Shown here in pieces: positions 48,401 to 55,009 of a stretch of 64,000 nucleotides of DNA. The translations under genes were made by a program, and so were the position numbers. Below the pieces are notes generated by a model. It saw only the letters and a list, made by a program, of their open reading frames with translations, was not told where the DNA came from and made no database searches. The stretch is from Blattamonas nauphoetae (lineage: Eukaryota > Preaxostyla > Oxymonadida). Every line of letters begins with the position of its first letter. Positions within the stretch are counted from its first letter, which is position 1. The DNA lies in assembly GCA_033064195.1 (NCBI GenBank), contig JARBJD010000007.1, positions 124,001-188,000 of the forward strand, given 5' to 3'.

Positions 48401-49980
48401 AACATCCCGATATTTCGGACAAGAATCATCCTCGTTGACATGAGTGGGAGGATGGTTTTAGAGAACATAGCTTGATCTTTGGTACATCCCGTTTGAATCA
48501 GGATAAAGTCTACATGCTTTCGGAAAATGGCAGTTGTTAGAAGTCGAGAGAAATCGTCCTTGTTGAGTTGGTTTAGAACGGTTCGTTGTGCTTGTGGAAA
48601 CAGTTGGAGGAAATGAAGATAAATAATAAATGCAGATTGAATCATGTAGAGTGGGAGGTTAGAACGAATTATATCTGGGAGGAGTGTGGCAACATCGATG
48701 ACAATTCGAGAGACAATTTGACTTGTTTTCTCGATTTTCTGTTGAGTAAGTGCAGTGAATATTGAAGAAAAACGGAAAGACTGCTTTTCTGTTGTGGTTC
48801 TGGTGAGACTCATCATCAGTTGACTGAAGCGAGACTTCACGATTGTAAAGAATCCGCCATAAATATGAAGTGATGGAGAAGAGAATAGATTTGTGAGTTG
48901 GAGCATGCATCCTGAAAGCTTATGGAGTTGTGTAATGACATTGAGTTTGCGTAAAAATTCTGTGAGGGGTTGGACAGCTCGATTAAGATAAGGAGGTGTG
49001 ATGTCTTCGATTCCTGTCAGTATCGATAATGTTCTTGTATACAGAGTTTTGATGGAGTTTAATGTTTGCCTGAGTGCCGTCAAATTGACGATTGGGAAAT
49101 ATTGAAGTGTTAAAAGTTGAGTGAAAGTATCGCAGAGGTACTGACTCGCTTTGTGGACGACTATTGAAAAAAATTGATACAGGGTCGCACAAACAAGGAG
49201 AGTTGTTGTGATATGGACAGCAGAAGTCATGATTCGAACAAGTGCATGGATTTCAGAGAGTGTTCTAGGGAACGATGAGCTTGGATGTGCTTTAAATGCC
49301 TTGACGAGAGAGTAAAGACGACGTAAAACTGGATGTTTGATACGGTATTCCTGTAAAAGGGTTTGAGACAGAACAGCCTTTTTCTGTGATTCAGAATATG
49401 TTTGGGAATTTGTTGTTTGAAGTGTGCTGGCCAATGAAATGAATGCCTGCAGCTGATTGATACGAAGTGTGATAGTATTGGACAATCCACGAAAGGACTC
49501 TTGATTCAGAATAGCTTCATCTCGTTCAGAAAACTGGTCGATGAATTTGGAGAACTTTGCATAAAGCTCCTCTTGGGTTGGGGTTGTATCTGGAATAAGA
49601 CAAGATGCAAGTATTCCACCAGATTCACTGATGAATGAAAACACCGTGGAGTCAGAACGTCGATTTGTAGTTCGTATCTGCGATTTCTCGACGACAACTC
49701 TTCGATAGCGTCCTGTATTCTGTGGGATATCGGGTATTTCAAATAATGGACTATATATTGTGGTATAGATGTGTGGACTTCCAGAAAATGAGAGGAATGT
49801 AATCATTGTCACATTAGGATCCGTCAAAAAGATGGTTATATCTTGGCCGAGTGTGTCTTTCATGAGAGGGAAAAATTGGATCGTGTTTGGCTTCCCAAGG
49901 ATCCGACATACAATGTGGAGCATCTTGTCGGGATCCTTGGGCCACAACAACCCGCTGATCTTTCTAGGACGAGTGAGCAT
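30487..49980 (-). CDS. Giant divergent dynein heavy chain-like protein (motor probably inactive)
   Basis: One frame of 6,497 codons without introns. Dynein order can be followed: long N-terminal tail; linker with IWAMIYTLATTPIYDWHWAA and HLFELCNECKDIEQLNSTI (near residues 1400-1500); six AAA-like modules; a stalk coiled coil with short tip (SMDHLDSITPNAIKSIREAA, near 3750-3900); the AAA5 strut (LLGDALMSATFYSLG); and a C-terminal domain (RPSQIGKALTQALL; FVLGGLNLRSSIPTIFE). Nucleotide motifs are mostly gone. AAA1 has NRTETDY where GPAGTGKTE is expected and retains only LLLDGIE near 2149. AAA2 keeps GKHGIGKTN (2481-2489). AAA3 has DNFPTPTRN in place of a P-loop but keeps VWVVDEID (3011-3018). 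AAA4 reads TDAAGANALL. A Ser/Asp-rich disordered insert occupies about 4560-5030. The usual family length is 4,000-4,700. An intact 19.5-kb frame argues for selection, so I favour a structural or regulatory dynein relative rather than a pseudogene. The assignment rests on remembered patterns. Confidence 0.7.
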   Translation of the reverse strand: MLTRPRKISGLLWPKDPDKMLHIVCRILGKPNTIQFFPLMKDTLGQDITIFLTDPNVTMITFLSFSGSPHIYTTIYSPLFEIPDIPQNTGRYRRVVVEKSQIRTTNRRSDSTVFSFISESGGILASCLIPDTTPTQEELYAKFSKFIDQFSERDEAILNQESFRGLSNTITLRINQLQAFISLASTLQTTNSQTYSESQKKAVLSQTLLQEYRIKHPVLRRLYSLVKAFKAHPSSSFPRTLSEIHALVRIMTSAVHITTTLLVCATLYQFFSIVVHKASQYLCDTFTQLLTLQYFPIVNLTALRQTLNSIKTLYTRTLSILTGIEDITPPYLNRAVQPLTEFLRKLNVITQLHKLSGCMLQLTNLFSSPSLHIYGGFFTIVKSRFSQLMMSLTRTTTEKQSFRFSSIFTALTQQKIEKTSQIVSRIVIDVATLLPDIIRSNLPLYMIQSAFIIYLHFLQLFPQAQRTVLNQLNKDDFSRLLTTAIFRKHVDFILIQTGCTKDQAMFSKTILPLMSTRMILVRNIGMFILYQIFSENEVKESRLNSKIQHNFEGLSQLIAEGEEIRRNIEGKLEEQMKFFVAKLNKFSATLVDTPCFIQSEGEGIESTEVTLHNMPEFSAELRFSTSVHQTAFIPTMSSVHSHISITETHHVLSWVLQIMKNTLNTLPSDTLQITQAWVKKCQDVVHYGSQNVTWTSEFLPSYCEELLQTYSQLEHTLSVFDSTHNKFLSGMESSISRLHFSFPVEPYTIVQLKNTIRPFSAEFNGVFEQLKKTYSDQAKALLGTLTRDSTFGEQNESKQKLFHFLITRMENVFDGEKIRVFSDVLESILARIVEGPLISIPLFLDDGDLSYSASPLSLFSNPFSFNQQGTQIPHHIILSHQLGDPKTENARESVENLAIISIFDGFIHLFEPKHLTEVIQSKIQNLSMQTLETEKLCRHYYADISRYAPFWSISAQDLFSSFNTSSIGRGGQQSDSGTFIKRLSAKRLVDHLRKISQNTGKDNNSSPLIAGQAPAVFEIDDLVGTFSITEDESEELTIPEIEPSLLLSLENSRLFDPLDLRHQLVADLSEELLHDFDFPETTTMRNLLSFSLKGTDSDTYNPPLKLWKDYIDFIRYFIQSVNNLPPPPETPLGKIDITQLKEALVKLSQQWLHPFTSFVFFGLIVRMRLIMIYLTNITSIVRAHSTKEDNAESVAQFVHLRNSFSFIFSVNETFKLMKQRIDILATLNPSQATILMTEFDRTKKIRQKFDEQDWYAAFDSVHLTERNIAKHLFDVSERLDEQLNSLIITFNNKELAPITLEVTAPKAKQMLAAIRIPVDEVADFIALSQASDQEPNPYIIERFNDLKQMKENLLSLWNLWERFETHVSSLKDMKWGELHSKITNDLKDEWKFLLDVYMDQVHALRPALQSKPVFKSIFQFVSQHHRIWAMIYTLATTPIYDWHWAAVMRAITPQFAVNDDVNAMKMGTMPIRHLFELCNECKDIEQLNSTIKSIQKDDEHYQKLQNLESTWAEAQIPLILTQAEKDSLVLAPTRTSDSKSRRHDKKRRVLLPFPVVNISQCSELAAATMQDLQEINKLNTNEIHPETVKKLKHLEDLLYSIQSFLLTLHDSHTLNEKLTTALTVNVLSTTQAMKKTITSFTHVGDALRKLSSFLDSELSNVDTQLSKVNVQASQLLNERTHDHLAFVSKSIPHLLLLSYSQLVDYIRLFDSPSVHLPSSLLTKMIAHVESVTFTQQEVSPSTSMVGKGNDTHQHNDKDAIITPVMITSTSGEALVFLGESGIKKTEFFRLHLHLVTKISDTLRNEMNVLQQTFMSKANVFSWFLQIVPQFTNQSSFPINPQILFICLDSFLNTQLNLIINPSTPHTDWSVFEHVGSLQGFIIFSTSYLIALLRCPAPLTTYSQFTVSLIVMFLDLYDNLKQLLDHHTVLLRNPMAQNHHSSSVTSFASLFDQITQTVLAFPQTPVEQQVDTSVNHQLFRDILSSLLSLLSIYAHRVAFHVQLISSTYQAVSLIPGNPYIQQKLVPQHYYLSVGKRLSNPIYTIFNLSTYLPWIPYSRDVFFLPFSEQVRLNEMTQVASIPQPHQTLSQAGPLFVVNRTETDYIYSHIHSFAHTYNKNLHVLHLAPNTSPLEIKRAIVYTLASSLWLLLDGIEVLPPATQQTMVDWCLSVRSWFQTIPTNQSGIVTMTLENVSVSVSLPADPWCVFGIYRTVENFHGKINDWVENCFTVISLSKIVRNGLIGSLLQSNGFIFFDELDTKIQTYFKSLSDRLPNHFDIKDTDIYDYFTSLSHLRQFTKKCGQRLHEVLLNAPYVLSQASLPLIQLNSLFASSFLAIHTLKSSTQETETLRLLEEMAVKQVMLDEIVSLDSSLELLAMYSYKATILPRMKVEQTQADLSFESSLERIVHSLFSHPSTLTTLPVFVNSTDQSSVALQQSDVVRVHSMSTSIHHDPPVLPSSRPFHSFLLKSFEETYDTPIVHINGKHGIGKTNLIALHQTLYCKLHGFPPFIIPVNAPRTVPTDSRLMFLEKDSETNLFRRIQKTFSRLGVINETGRQDSVSDMDIPVWIVISVISTPKLRFGAFLEECFQCTAHISYGRIEISFTNGQSFLLPRHSKIFIETRSSFLNYRGLLLQEPKLLSVYHPIYPLIQWKLDRWARNARTLIDSDVLDVGLVILRVALTKTSLLTELTEFGSTHSAEYVISSTGLIDSTTVLLTSLIRIDQKRYKRPIDGSLLRTYIVYAICWTIVGHVPSTAPLMSDYLDWLDDWRMKVPSVNDTPLDHIRQEMNKKHNLLSLQGASTIVPKKNFNHIQQFEDFIKKTFLSASERFETSIWHYAPDPVEKILLPLEKIPPEHCLFTFDFQSHANIIDHQHHLYYLSYVTPFLALLLEGRDVILIDNFPTPTRNFAFCVLEAMSYQTVPHKSNRHLFTQDQYMFFSRFSWQHVPFSSINKTVSLPNGTVQLTSKSDVQDHLQVNSLINDLSREDHSDPKSVVKPPKDVIRLYEQQVPRRPSVWVVDEIDLATIPELINAVNHSTVISALQFTNHRLAHIAECFWKDGVYVRSHPIPIEADDAGNQPEVEPLFAENDQVGSIYFTSMVPATMYVHNVMVNTTTKIKRTSLAHYYRVLEAISFAGEDITNDLPQFCWFWTWEMERVFVNEQVTETQRQFVQSLIRDAFGNFFPRRFTVTSNSHPSHDPIVTSTFLSRMASSKWPVNSIVPYDACVYPFTFESYSESSHGRARSMVNDRQCPLVSVFDHAFHANPDTSQFTSQEKHTMDTLLLSHTSSIQFLGLIETLQDSCEPIVITDAAGANALLWMKLAAVLVRKPMDFVDCPSNPSSFLVFLDSIALFFSTRQRLLPNLSHSSLGGSARRQPSKTIFTQLSIADTSPSNVDSFFVVSLSNPNTSDLALELLDVLFKTHEFPPSLRNCTITPLQDNSSEPIPTTLSEALLYLFRRIAYKKQQTFPTDSVYLIDSIGNIAVKSRCVIHLNNINTKKVTHRLSHFLFDAPSFVVLNLGWSSLVEIAANYFHPMVKANMWYFALLNKTAQSKLFKEDRNIAITENRNQNSTMAYPNVSPMQSPIRTMIPPDKDVLFVFLHLIVEIFHEASNQKLLNSTDTTIWHIQENNDVVNNIQIPSFSDADFVDFLDCIKQLVSIGLQAYTGTSGKIDSVLIAFETLKMRTELNQQILSDTELFSASQQITGAIDGSLKAIILSIERKQASIIRLEQQLELVKDDYYIDEKGPLHPAHQCSESFLKSMDHLDSITPNAIKSIREAAGFHMTINLLLSCVALLVTVPSVSSFDKSTTNEEILDLMWNVSIVRLSNKIATEVLILFQNEINLDALPSTLPECRRLALWVQEITMLVITASQLDDNDYMQFALHHSNAQTRVTLKRMKVELNSLLNVKSSIEAFTLSNTIQSTPSILRTAKTLLLRAENVILGADQFITELKQESENIKQDTMTLLGDALMSATFYSLGNRFWAPDDSVLDQTTRSLIQDSIIPVSQHVVPLLFPQKLMMFLDMGIETPFNPFVEGEQQPLQIPTPTTAINLNPALNRSGLYPILIPDYQLSWSSPLFIRLADSSRDDTENNFFSESSKKTQQIGVYPQVQNERDPLSKQTYLMYTGSQGFMVDLASRFFFARGWYYRSMQDRLVKQRTDTRNSFSSFFDAFSHTVKYPLVFDPFGVVTITPSKTLSTTGEGNLYSFLGINDPRTSSNVISLKSQTAYADLISLIQTIQLQKEDQPTSREVKQEFSVIVLTHVSDLTIDERISYLLRQIRKVQAQSLFKQPLSVHPITLMDGLIHKASHFPYASRASLLSESSSESVTIMSPNATKITPYSINPYNHISPSFQSPITIPPDLFICLVADSSNTATFFDPWSSYTYPIVIPPTEKTFRLFLKPQVSQSLDAIGKSVSTQQSQFKTSFVPDYHTLFRITQENMRRRSQLLTNMIHISDTRLFPHQIPLLATTLYSLFNTKNEKEETCSSADLVSQPGYQSSVFSLNNQVSLTRLRQSSRIISLDKTEPQLLSQFSARAIRDDDAVAAIKRNMELLEMKGDQFIIKEDIGSKDHIDMQDDSDGSMNNFSDSGNLGSPGMQTMSDSESIDLLFSPVPGDDEKRDVRHSQDLNLSLPLKPSISSGTESNSPLELDQTKKSSPTSLIKGQTISHLSSISPDSQLGSASQTMKLFSQPDSTSQSLPRKKSPGIQEEMTKALSARSFHTRPESPVVQSSSLFKPATSLQSSPTLFLAPPNVQIPIRPKQLSPPPTSLSLVINDSSVDDGYENSIAHKSSSPTMHIPLVPMSPYSDSEASVYSDDFKQPVVPKIQIKETTTVEPIHQTPSSPLILGDDPPEPLKGGKPTSSLSLTIQNPDLELSHRTPGALSGSFQFEGYSDDSDASVYDDSAPSPPPPLKDVSTSKFAPTALPKPHGKAVPSLLFSGSDQIQTQSSGEELHEPPLLVDADDDSSLSSLPLRGEGSSHIAKLHKPEGKLLQSRFPQLESNYSITKASTEVFSGQLDGSSQSLIDKQRIENEQITMNLSIALFLVGIGEWDVIDQAASDSIGRQLTQDVTHFNKSRLQQKEQLEMFQFSLMWEYHHVTPLVNDMCRFAFGIERMISKPFCVITPQITVQESFHRLLYVILKDIQQSLKEELGKTASQQTQFQANQEIGLDGTPVSELGAERQSGTMTTLFHLLQQSESDVSPIGLSPYARERLVKQIVSLFISNIQAEIQSMKFYQALLFYFTLCNFTKEKSSFLSKVELSVLLYHRSMFIHKPSAMERNRHSSSTQVTPIDFADNFLEKTKLFMPLEAWALETHHLIPRNPVPMWMPNYVWKNLFCLAAVCPSFRPMVEDLDESTTQTFHMIDKLPQAPIQTKTPFNLFDPYFEQILKQELDAETVVWDQTETQDTIWLDMMDEDGKKQIHSMAGSSSAKQGSTTISSHFVTPIQALWGEWFISMDPACSPTPNKKINALNQHQRAILIAAIRPSQIGKALTQALLSDYDLEPDHALFMGSLPSISLHSDQTMNSESESIVSSRHFYCGQAWIEDLFKRNVYMTGTEIDRCPFRIILLSAGSYPYQSCHNSINIITDLRSIAKKRSVPFLHLSIISKFRNYCPTSFDTNASPSEIDQAWLSTWFAFKEDVENVLSRGGWIVIPDIRFTAPIFLREIGRWMNRCGNGDTPFMSQKTNGTSTVRLSDKRGDAGNDITPPAIWIINAECDTLSNMDLVTNIVFATASTIDKRKIRPPCTFRGFAIYGLTLAIQIFPQKSILDMVKALNSKEQINGPLYCSICHLLFLFVMFNALLVEYSRNRSNTQDWFTFSTRTLTFGFSRLQAMIQSSQKSNRNSQSDNPLRLYDFVNVSQLIYVIETEIYTSLPASLPMAVFRKLEATMFSPDRFIVNDGPPVYRGISNPEDSTHLNGLGQYMQTILHHRSVDNIDETTQHIHRMKSNSFSQLSIVEQFLISFAGTLDPLSPLVVTTNNYHDTSYRTWDVCSDYQIIDTVQHFVVDVNAIPPHFLATIPRIVQSFESNPNIVESTLKEIQNLLQGALFDVDSILKTVHHPTFWQGHPDTDMHMVNESLMFNFSASTLYGALQTVLDHHKMTKLPTDTLSLSLLHGTHFPSNDLSLEPFIAHTGLIIPTREGLFAPAPYFSAKHHTGLSSLGRVRDKALMQYSLGFSDPPTFFSRFFRLNEKRSSSMTKPPGSDYSLKAENLGIGVERFLSRFLQINDYFSSIPLPSRIKNLNQIDASSTIFSLLNTNRTEPLQICRPINPGVLFNTPNIFLSLRIDELTRNRRDLSFSESSPPTDQQGSKSTVITLDSLSMELHPTNLRSLSDVTAASADQQLQSPPISSLATPSTQRLFVLGGLNLRSSIPTIFELHNIHLRLTSHQQPTFIFIKSNRSNILSLFTLPNTALLFPSFEFPTSADILPSDLSGTAVPTYGLPFLSTGFTSLRRHGDAKHANLQVQTCTEKGINDVYYVLANSDLNSALLFSHSTMVKFS

Positions 49981-50168
49981 TAGCTACCCGACATTTTTTT
50001 CTCTGATTCTAAGGACTCACCTGATTGACCAAATCTCTCTCAAGCATCATTGAAGAGTCATGTTGAACAAGGAATAGCCACTCATTCCACATAAGATGTG
50101 ATCAAACTGGAGTATGTGTGAGATGAATACATCTCCGTGTAAGAATAACGCTTGAAAAGTAATTAATG

Positions 50169-52873
50169 TCACTTTGAAGAATAAATTTGAGAATAAGTAG
50201 TCTGTGGATTCGTTCGTTCCACATGTCGAGCAGATAATGGAGCTGAATAATGTGTTTTCGGGATTTCATGAATATCTGGTGTGAAAGCCTTCTTGTTCAC
50301 CTCCAGTTCCTCTCTGCTCTCAAGTGTGCCGTACTTTTCAATGAGTCTCTTCTCCTTCTCCAATCTTTCCTGATTCAGCCGTTCGAGGAGGTTGTCCGGA
50401 TCGCGAAGAACTCCCAATTTTGAATCTACCCCAAAATCTTTGGATGAGAGTTTAGGTTTGAAGGTCATTTCATTCTGCTCCTCTTTCCTTCTTTCTCTCG
50501 CTAGGGAGTTCAGCCTCTCCTTTCTTCTCAGGACCTCTTCTGTCGACATTTCTTCAACGCTCCTTGCTTTCAGTTGTTGAGATCGTTGATTGATTTGTGG
50601 CGAAAAGGTGATTTCTGACTGTTCCTGTTCAAGAAGAGCGAGTGTTCCCTTCGAAACCGAAACGTTGACTGATTCCTTCGTTCTTGGATTCACAACTGTG
50701 TGCTTCTTGTTTTGTTCGGCCTTGTCCATCACGCGTTCGAGAAATGTCATCCCTGCGTTTCGTTCTTCTGCCATTCGCAAGCTCTTCTGGCACAGTTTGA
50801 GACGTGGTTTGGCCTCATCTGCTATTGTCTGGGTTGCGAGCATCACTTTGGCCCGCTGGTTCATCCATGTGTCTTCCTGTCGTTGAAGAAATGCCCTGAA
50901 ATCGCTATCGCTCAGTCGCTTCTGTGGCTGCGGCTGTTCTTTCTCTTTCGTTTTATCACTATTTAAATCGACATTCAGACCATCGTCGTTGTGTGAAGGA
51001 TTTTGGTGGGTTTGGAGCAATTTTGGCTGAGATAATCGCTCAAAAGCTGGGATCGCGAGATATTGTTTAGTCCTTTCTTCCTTCACTTTTGTAGTGGCGA
51101 TGAGTGTCGGTTTGAAAGTGGAAGGTGTGGATTCTGAGAATGCTGGTGGGTGCAACACGTTATTGTTGTTGGAGAGTCGATCACCACTCTGAGCGATACT
51201 GCTCACCGATCGCTTCGTTGAAGAACATGATAAGCTTCTGTTGTCAGAACTCCTGAGCGAATTTCCAAGATTTGGATTCCTCTTGTTGAGTTTCGGTTGG
51301 AAGGTGCATTCACTTGGGAGATCGGAGTTGTTTCTTATTCGTTCCATTCGTTCCTCTCTTTTGTGTTCATTCCACTGGATGAGTCGATCCTCAATCTTTG
51401 CTTTTGCTTGTGTGTCGTTCATTGATTCATTCGCAGTCTTCTTTTGTTTGTTAATTGTTGGTTTGAAGACACATTCTGAATCTTCGTTTTTCTCTTCCTC
51501 CAGTTGAATCCGCAGCTTGTCGAGCTCTTCCTCCTTTTCTCGCTGCTGCCTCATCATTCTCTGATAAAACGAGTTAAAGTCGCTGTCTCGACGTTTTTGG
51601 CTTGAACTGCGTCGTGTAGACGTTGAATCTGAGCGTGTTCTCTGATGTCCGATCGGATCGCTTGACAGAGAGTGACGATCACATGTCTGCTCATTTGATG
51701 ATTCTAGGTCTGTGCCATTCTGCTGATTCTCCTTCCTTTCATGTTGATGTGGTGATGATAATCTTGGACTTTTCAGTTGACTGTGGTAGTTGTGAGATGG
51801 AGTAAGTGATGATGCGAGAATATCAGCAATTTCTGCATCGAGGTGAGGTGAGAGAGTGAACGATCGCTCATGATTTTGATTGACCACAGGACTCGATGTG
51901 AATCGAGATCGATAGGTGGATGTCCATCGATCGTCGTTGTGAGGGGTATGCTCCTCTGTTTCCTTCTGCTTTTGTTCGTTTCTCTGTCTTCTGAGTTCCT
52001 GCAGTTTGTTTCTCCAGCTGCTTCGGTGATCAGTCGAGAACCGAAACGGTTCGGGATGAGTGATGGTTAGAGGCTCAGAGGAACGACGTACCTCAGAGAG
52101 AGATGGGCCCAAATCTTCATGTTCATCTTCCGATTGATCGACATGTGGGTTGAGTGGAATGGCCGGTTTGAGGAGTCTGAGATATGCCGAGGTGGAGATT
52201 TGTTTTGGGTGTGTTAGCGGTTCTGGCGGCGGAGGAGGATGAATTGGAGGGGCAAAGCTGGAAGTTGGATTGTTCGTAAGTGAACCCATCAATGAAGACG
52301 GTGATTGAGGAATTGAACCAATAAAATGGTCCCTAGTTTGGTTGAATGATTTGGTCTGCGGAGTGGACATGTTTGACCGTTGTGGGGTTGTCAGAGGTGT
52401 GGAATTCGAACGGGGAGTCAATGATTGAACTGCATCAGACGGAGACTTTGTTATGTCTGATGAATTTAAAAAGATATTTGGAGTTGTTAGAGGATCATTG
52501 ACTTTTTGGGCTGGTGTCCTTGAAACCTCTGAATAACTTGGACCTTCACGGTAGATATCATTTCGAGAATGCTGAAATTGTACTGTTGGCTGCTCTTGGT
52601 TAGGAGGTCTTCGTTCAAATGTTCCGGACGTGTTCTGAGGGCGATGAGGTGATTTCTCCAAATTTGAAGGTGAGATTGGATCAAAAACGTCAGGTTCAGA
52701 TGCATGCGATACGTTTTGTCTGAATGAGATAATAAAATGGAGTTAAAAAAATGAGGTAAGTAATAGCGAGGAGAATGAAAAATGTAGTTTGTCAGATGTG
52801 TAAAGAAAGCAAACATTGAAGGAGATCGACCAAATAGATGCTTTTCTATTGTTGAAGTCTGAGTCAATTGCAT
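50169..52873 (-). CDS. FxPx(I/L)N-repeat, coiled-coil protein
   Basis: Start ATG 52873 (MQLTQTSTIEKHLFG), 95-bp intron 52720-52814 (GTTTGC to ATTCAG), then one exon to 50169; exons sum to 869 residues in frame. The N-terminal half is Ser/Pro/Thr-rich and disordered. From about residue 400 there are repeated CVFKPTINKQ-type motifs (CTFQPKLNKR, STFKPTLIATT, ITFSPQINQRS, MTFKPKLSSK, AFTPDIHE) spaced by charged helices (RQREKEEELDKLRIQLEEEK, RKERLNSLARERRKEEQ). This pattern occurs in many protist proteins of unknown, often cytoskeletal, function. A further 5' exon (SPPSTLFGG) may exist near 53011-53040. The broken gene at 2,780 has the same motif style. The nearest divergent gene starts 383 bp away at 53256. 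Confidence 0.6.
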
Positions 52874-53255
52874 CTGTGAGCTTTCATGTCCATTATTTGG
52901 GATGAAATCAGTGGATTCTGGATTGTGTTGTAATCTGAAAAATATGCAGGAAAATAGTTGATTGAAATCAAATATGAATCTTAAATATATGGAAATGGAA
53001 AAATAGGAACCCTCCAAACAAAGTTGAAGGTGGAGAGAGAAATGTGGAAGAACGGCAAACAATTGGTGATTTTCATTCTGGTTCTTCTTTTTCTTCTCCA
53101 ACCACTGGAGAAATAGATCGGAGCTTGATCGGGACATTGATAAAATGTATGACAAGAAGAAAAAGGATGTTCAAAGAAAGTGATGAAGACCCATTGAATT
53201 CTTTAAACGATCTTCCATCCATATTAATCGTCTTTGTTTGATTTGACGCTTTTAC

Positions 53256-54054
53256 ATGGATCAGTCACATCTTTTACACTTTTTGCATACAATTTCTCAA
53301 TTGAAGGTATGCATTCTTTCGAGAAGAACTCTGTGAAATCTCATCCAATTTTTTTCCAGAATCTACCCAGAACTGGTTGGGTTGGAAGGGTCCAAAACCC
53401 TGAAACTGTTTCTAGCCACATTTTTCGCACAGCGCTTCTCCCTCTTGTTTTGAATGAACCCACACTAGATGTCAACAAGTCTATCCATTCTTCTTCAACT
53501 ATTCCTAATTTATTTTTACACAGATGTGTGAAAATGGGACTTTTACATGATCTCGCCGAGTCTCTCATCGGAGATTTGACGCCAGATCAAGCAGCCACTG
53601 TGAATAAACATGAACTTGAAAAAGTCTGCTATTCTCAGGTTCTAGTCGTCTTGTCTTTTCATAATCTCAGCAAGGATTTCAACAATTGGTTTCAGATCTT
53701 CCAGATCCTATTTGTGTGTCATAACTGTTTTCCTTGTTCAAAATATCCAACGTAGCCAAAGACTTTCTTGACCTATGGCTTGAATTCGAGGTATTTTGCC
53801 TCATATTTCAATCGTTCAGGAGGGAACAACACCAGAAGCACGATTTATGAAGGAAATTGATAAATTAGAAATGGTTCTACAGGCGCGGGAGTACGAAACA
53901 GGTTTTCAGTCTTTTTTCTGATGACACAATCATAGACCAACCGGGTGTCAATCTTGAACCCTTCTTTACATCAACAGAAGGCATATTCACGTACCCATCA
54001 ATACAGGCGCTCGACTCTGAAGCGAGGAAGCAGAGGCCACGTCACGAAGAATGA
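53256..54054 (+). CDS. HDDC2-type 5'-deoxynucleotidase (HD domain)
   Basis: Exons can be followed from ATG 53256 (HLLHFLHTISQLK) through a 53-bp intron (53307-53359) to a TGA at 54052-54054. The family hydrolyses deoxyribonucleoside 5'-monophosphates using a metal-binding HD fold. Visible are the signature NLPRTGWVGRVQNPETVSSH (first His), LLHDLAESLIGD (HD pair), the FLDLWLEFEEGTTPEARFMK helix with EIDKLEMVLQAREYE (last Asp), and the C-terminal FFTSTEGIFTYPSIQ. Later introns are GTTCTAG-ATCTCAG, GTGTGTC-AACGTAG, GTATTTT-GTTCAG and GTTTTCAG-CATAG. The segment 53471-53523 looks like an intron, but its removal would break the frame while reading through is open; the true structure there is unsettled. 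Confidence 0.88.
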
Positions 54055-54207
54055 ATGATGTTTTTCTTTGTCCCTGAGAGACAACCCAAGACATGTACAC
54101 TCACACAGAAAGAATGGGCATAAGAGTTGGTCAGGAGAATGTTGAGAATGATTTTGGAAATGATCTCCAGCGATCCTCAGCATCGATTGAAATGGAATTC
54201 AATGACT

Positions 54208-55009
54208 TTAAAACACTGTTGTTGGGCGGCGTGCCTTGAAAGTAGTTTTGTAGTCTTGTGTGGATGGACGTTGTTTCCTGTGGAAGAGTGGGAATTTGAT
54301 GGCAGAGTCCTGAAGATAGATCAATGAGAATGAAATCGACGAACGTGGAAAGCGGTGACGGCTGTGCGCTTGCAGTCCTTGGGTTGAATGCGGTTAGCTG
54401 AGATGATGTTGATTGTAGTTCCCTGAGCGGCATGTCGTGAAGCCATGTCATTGTCTGAATTTGTCAAGAAGAAAGCGTCAAATGAAAAATGGAAAAAATG
54501 AGTGACATCATTCAAAAAAGGAAATATTACGAACAACTCGAAGAAATTTTTGAAATAGAAGAGAATATAAGCATACACATTTGCTCAACGGCACCACAGA
54601 TGGAGACATCGCGGTACTCTTTGTACACGTTATGTGTGCCTGTGCGGGAATCATAGCTGATGAGGATGCCGAAGTTCTTGACAGTGTTTGTTTTCTTGTC
54701 AGGAATCTATTGATAGTAGAATGTTTCATGAGATCGTGTTCTGAAAACAAACTTGAGCAATCTTCAGGATTTGGCAATGGCTCTTCTTCATTTTGTGAAG
54801 GCGAGACATGTAGTAGTTGTAGCGAGAGCGGGCAACAACAGCGTTTTTGGCGAAGAGCTTCATTTTGAAGACCTTGGGGCTTGGCTCTTTCTCAGAGGGG
54901 AATTTGCGACCGATAATCTCGTACTGACGAATCGTTGGGGCCTTATTGTGAAAAAATGAAGAAAAATAGTTGATTCAGAGCATTAGGGAAGCAAAAATGA
55001 CGAAACCAT
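54208..55009 (-). CDS. RPL18A: 60S ribosomal protein eL20 (L18a)
   Basis: Five exons add up to exactly 177 residues: 55009-55007 (ATG only), 54941-54753, 54706-54577, 54454-54345 and 54309-54208, with introns of 65, 46, 122 and 35 bp. The family is recognised along its length: [90 protein letters not shown] and [13 protein letters not shown]. eL20 is a structural protein of the large subunit near its stalk base. It is convergent with the HDDC2 gene; only 153 bp separate the two stops. The start exon consists of the initiator codon alone, as in thioredoxin. Confidence 0.93.

Noticed and set aside
30487-49980. Midasin or an RNF213-type giant AAA protein
   Set aside because: The linker-like IWAMIY-WHWAAV block, stalk-like helices, AAA5 strut LLGDALMSA and dynein-type C-terminus fit dynein better; no MIDAS or RING is visible.
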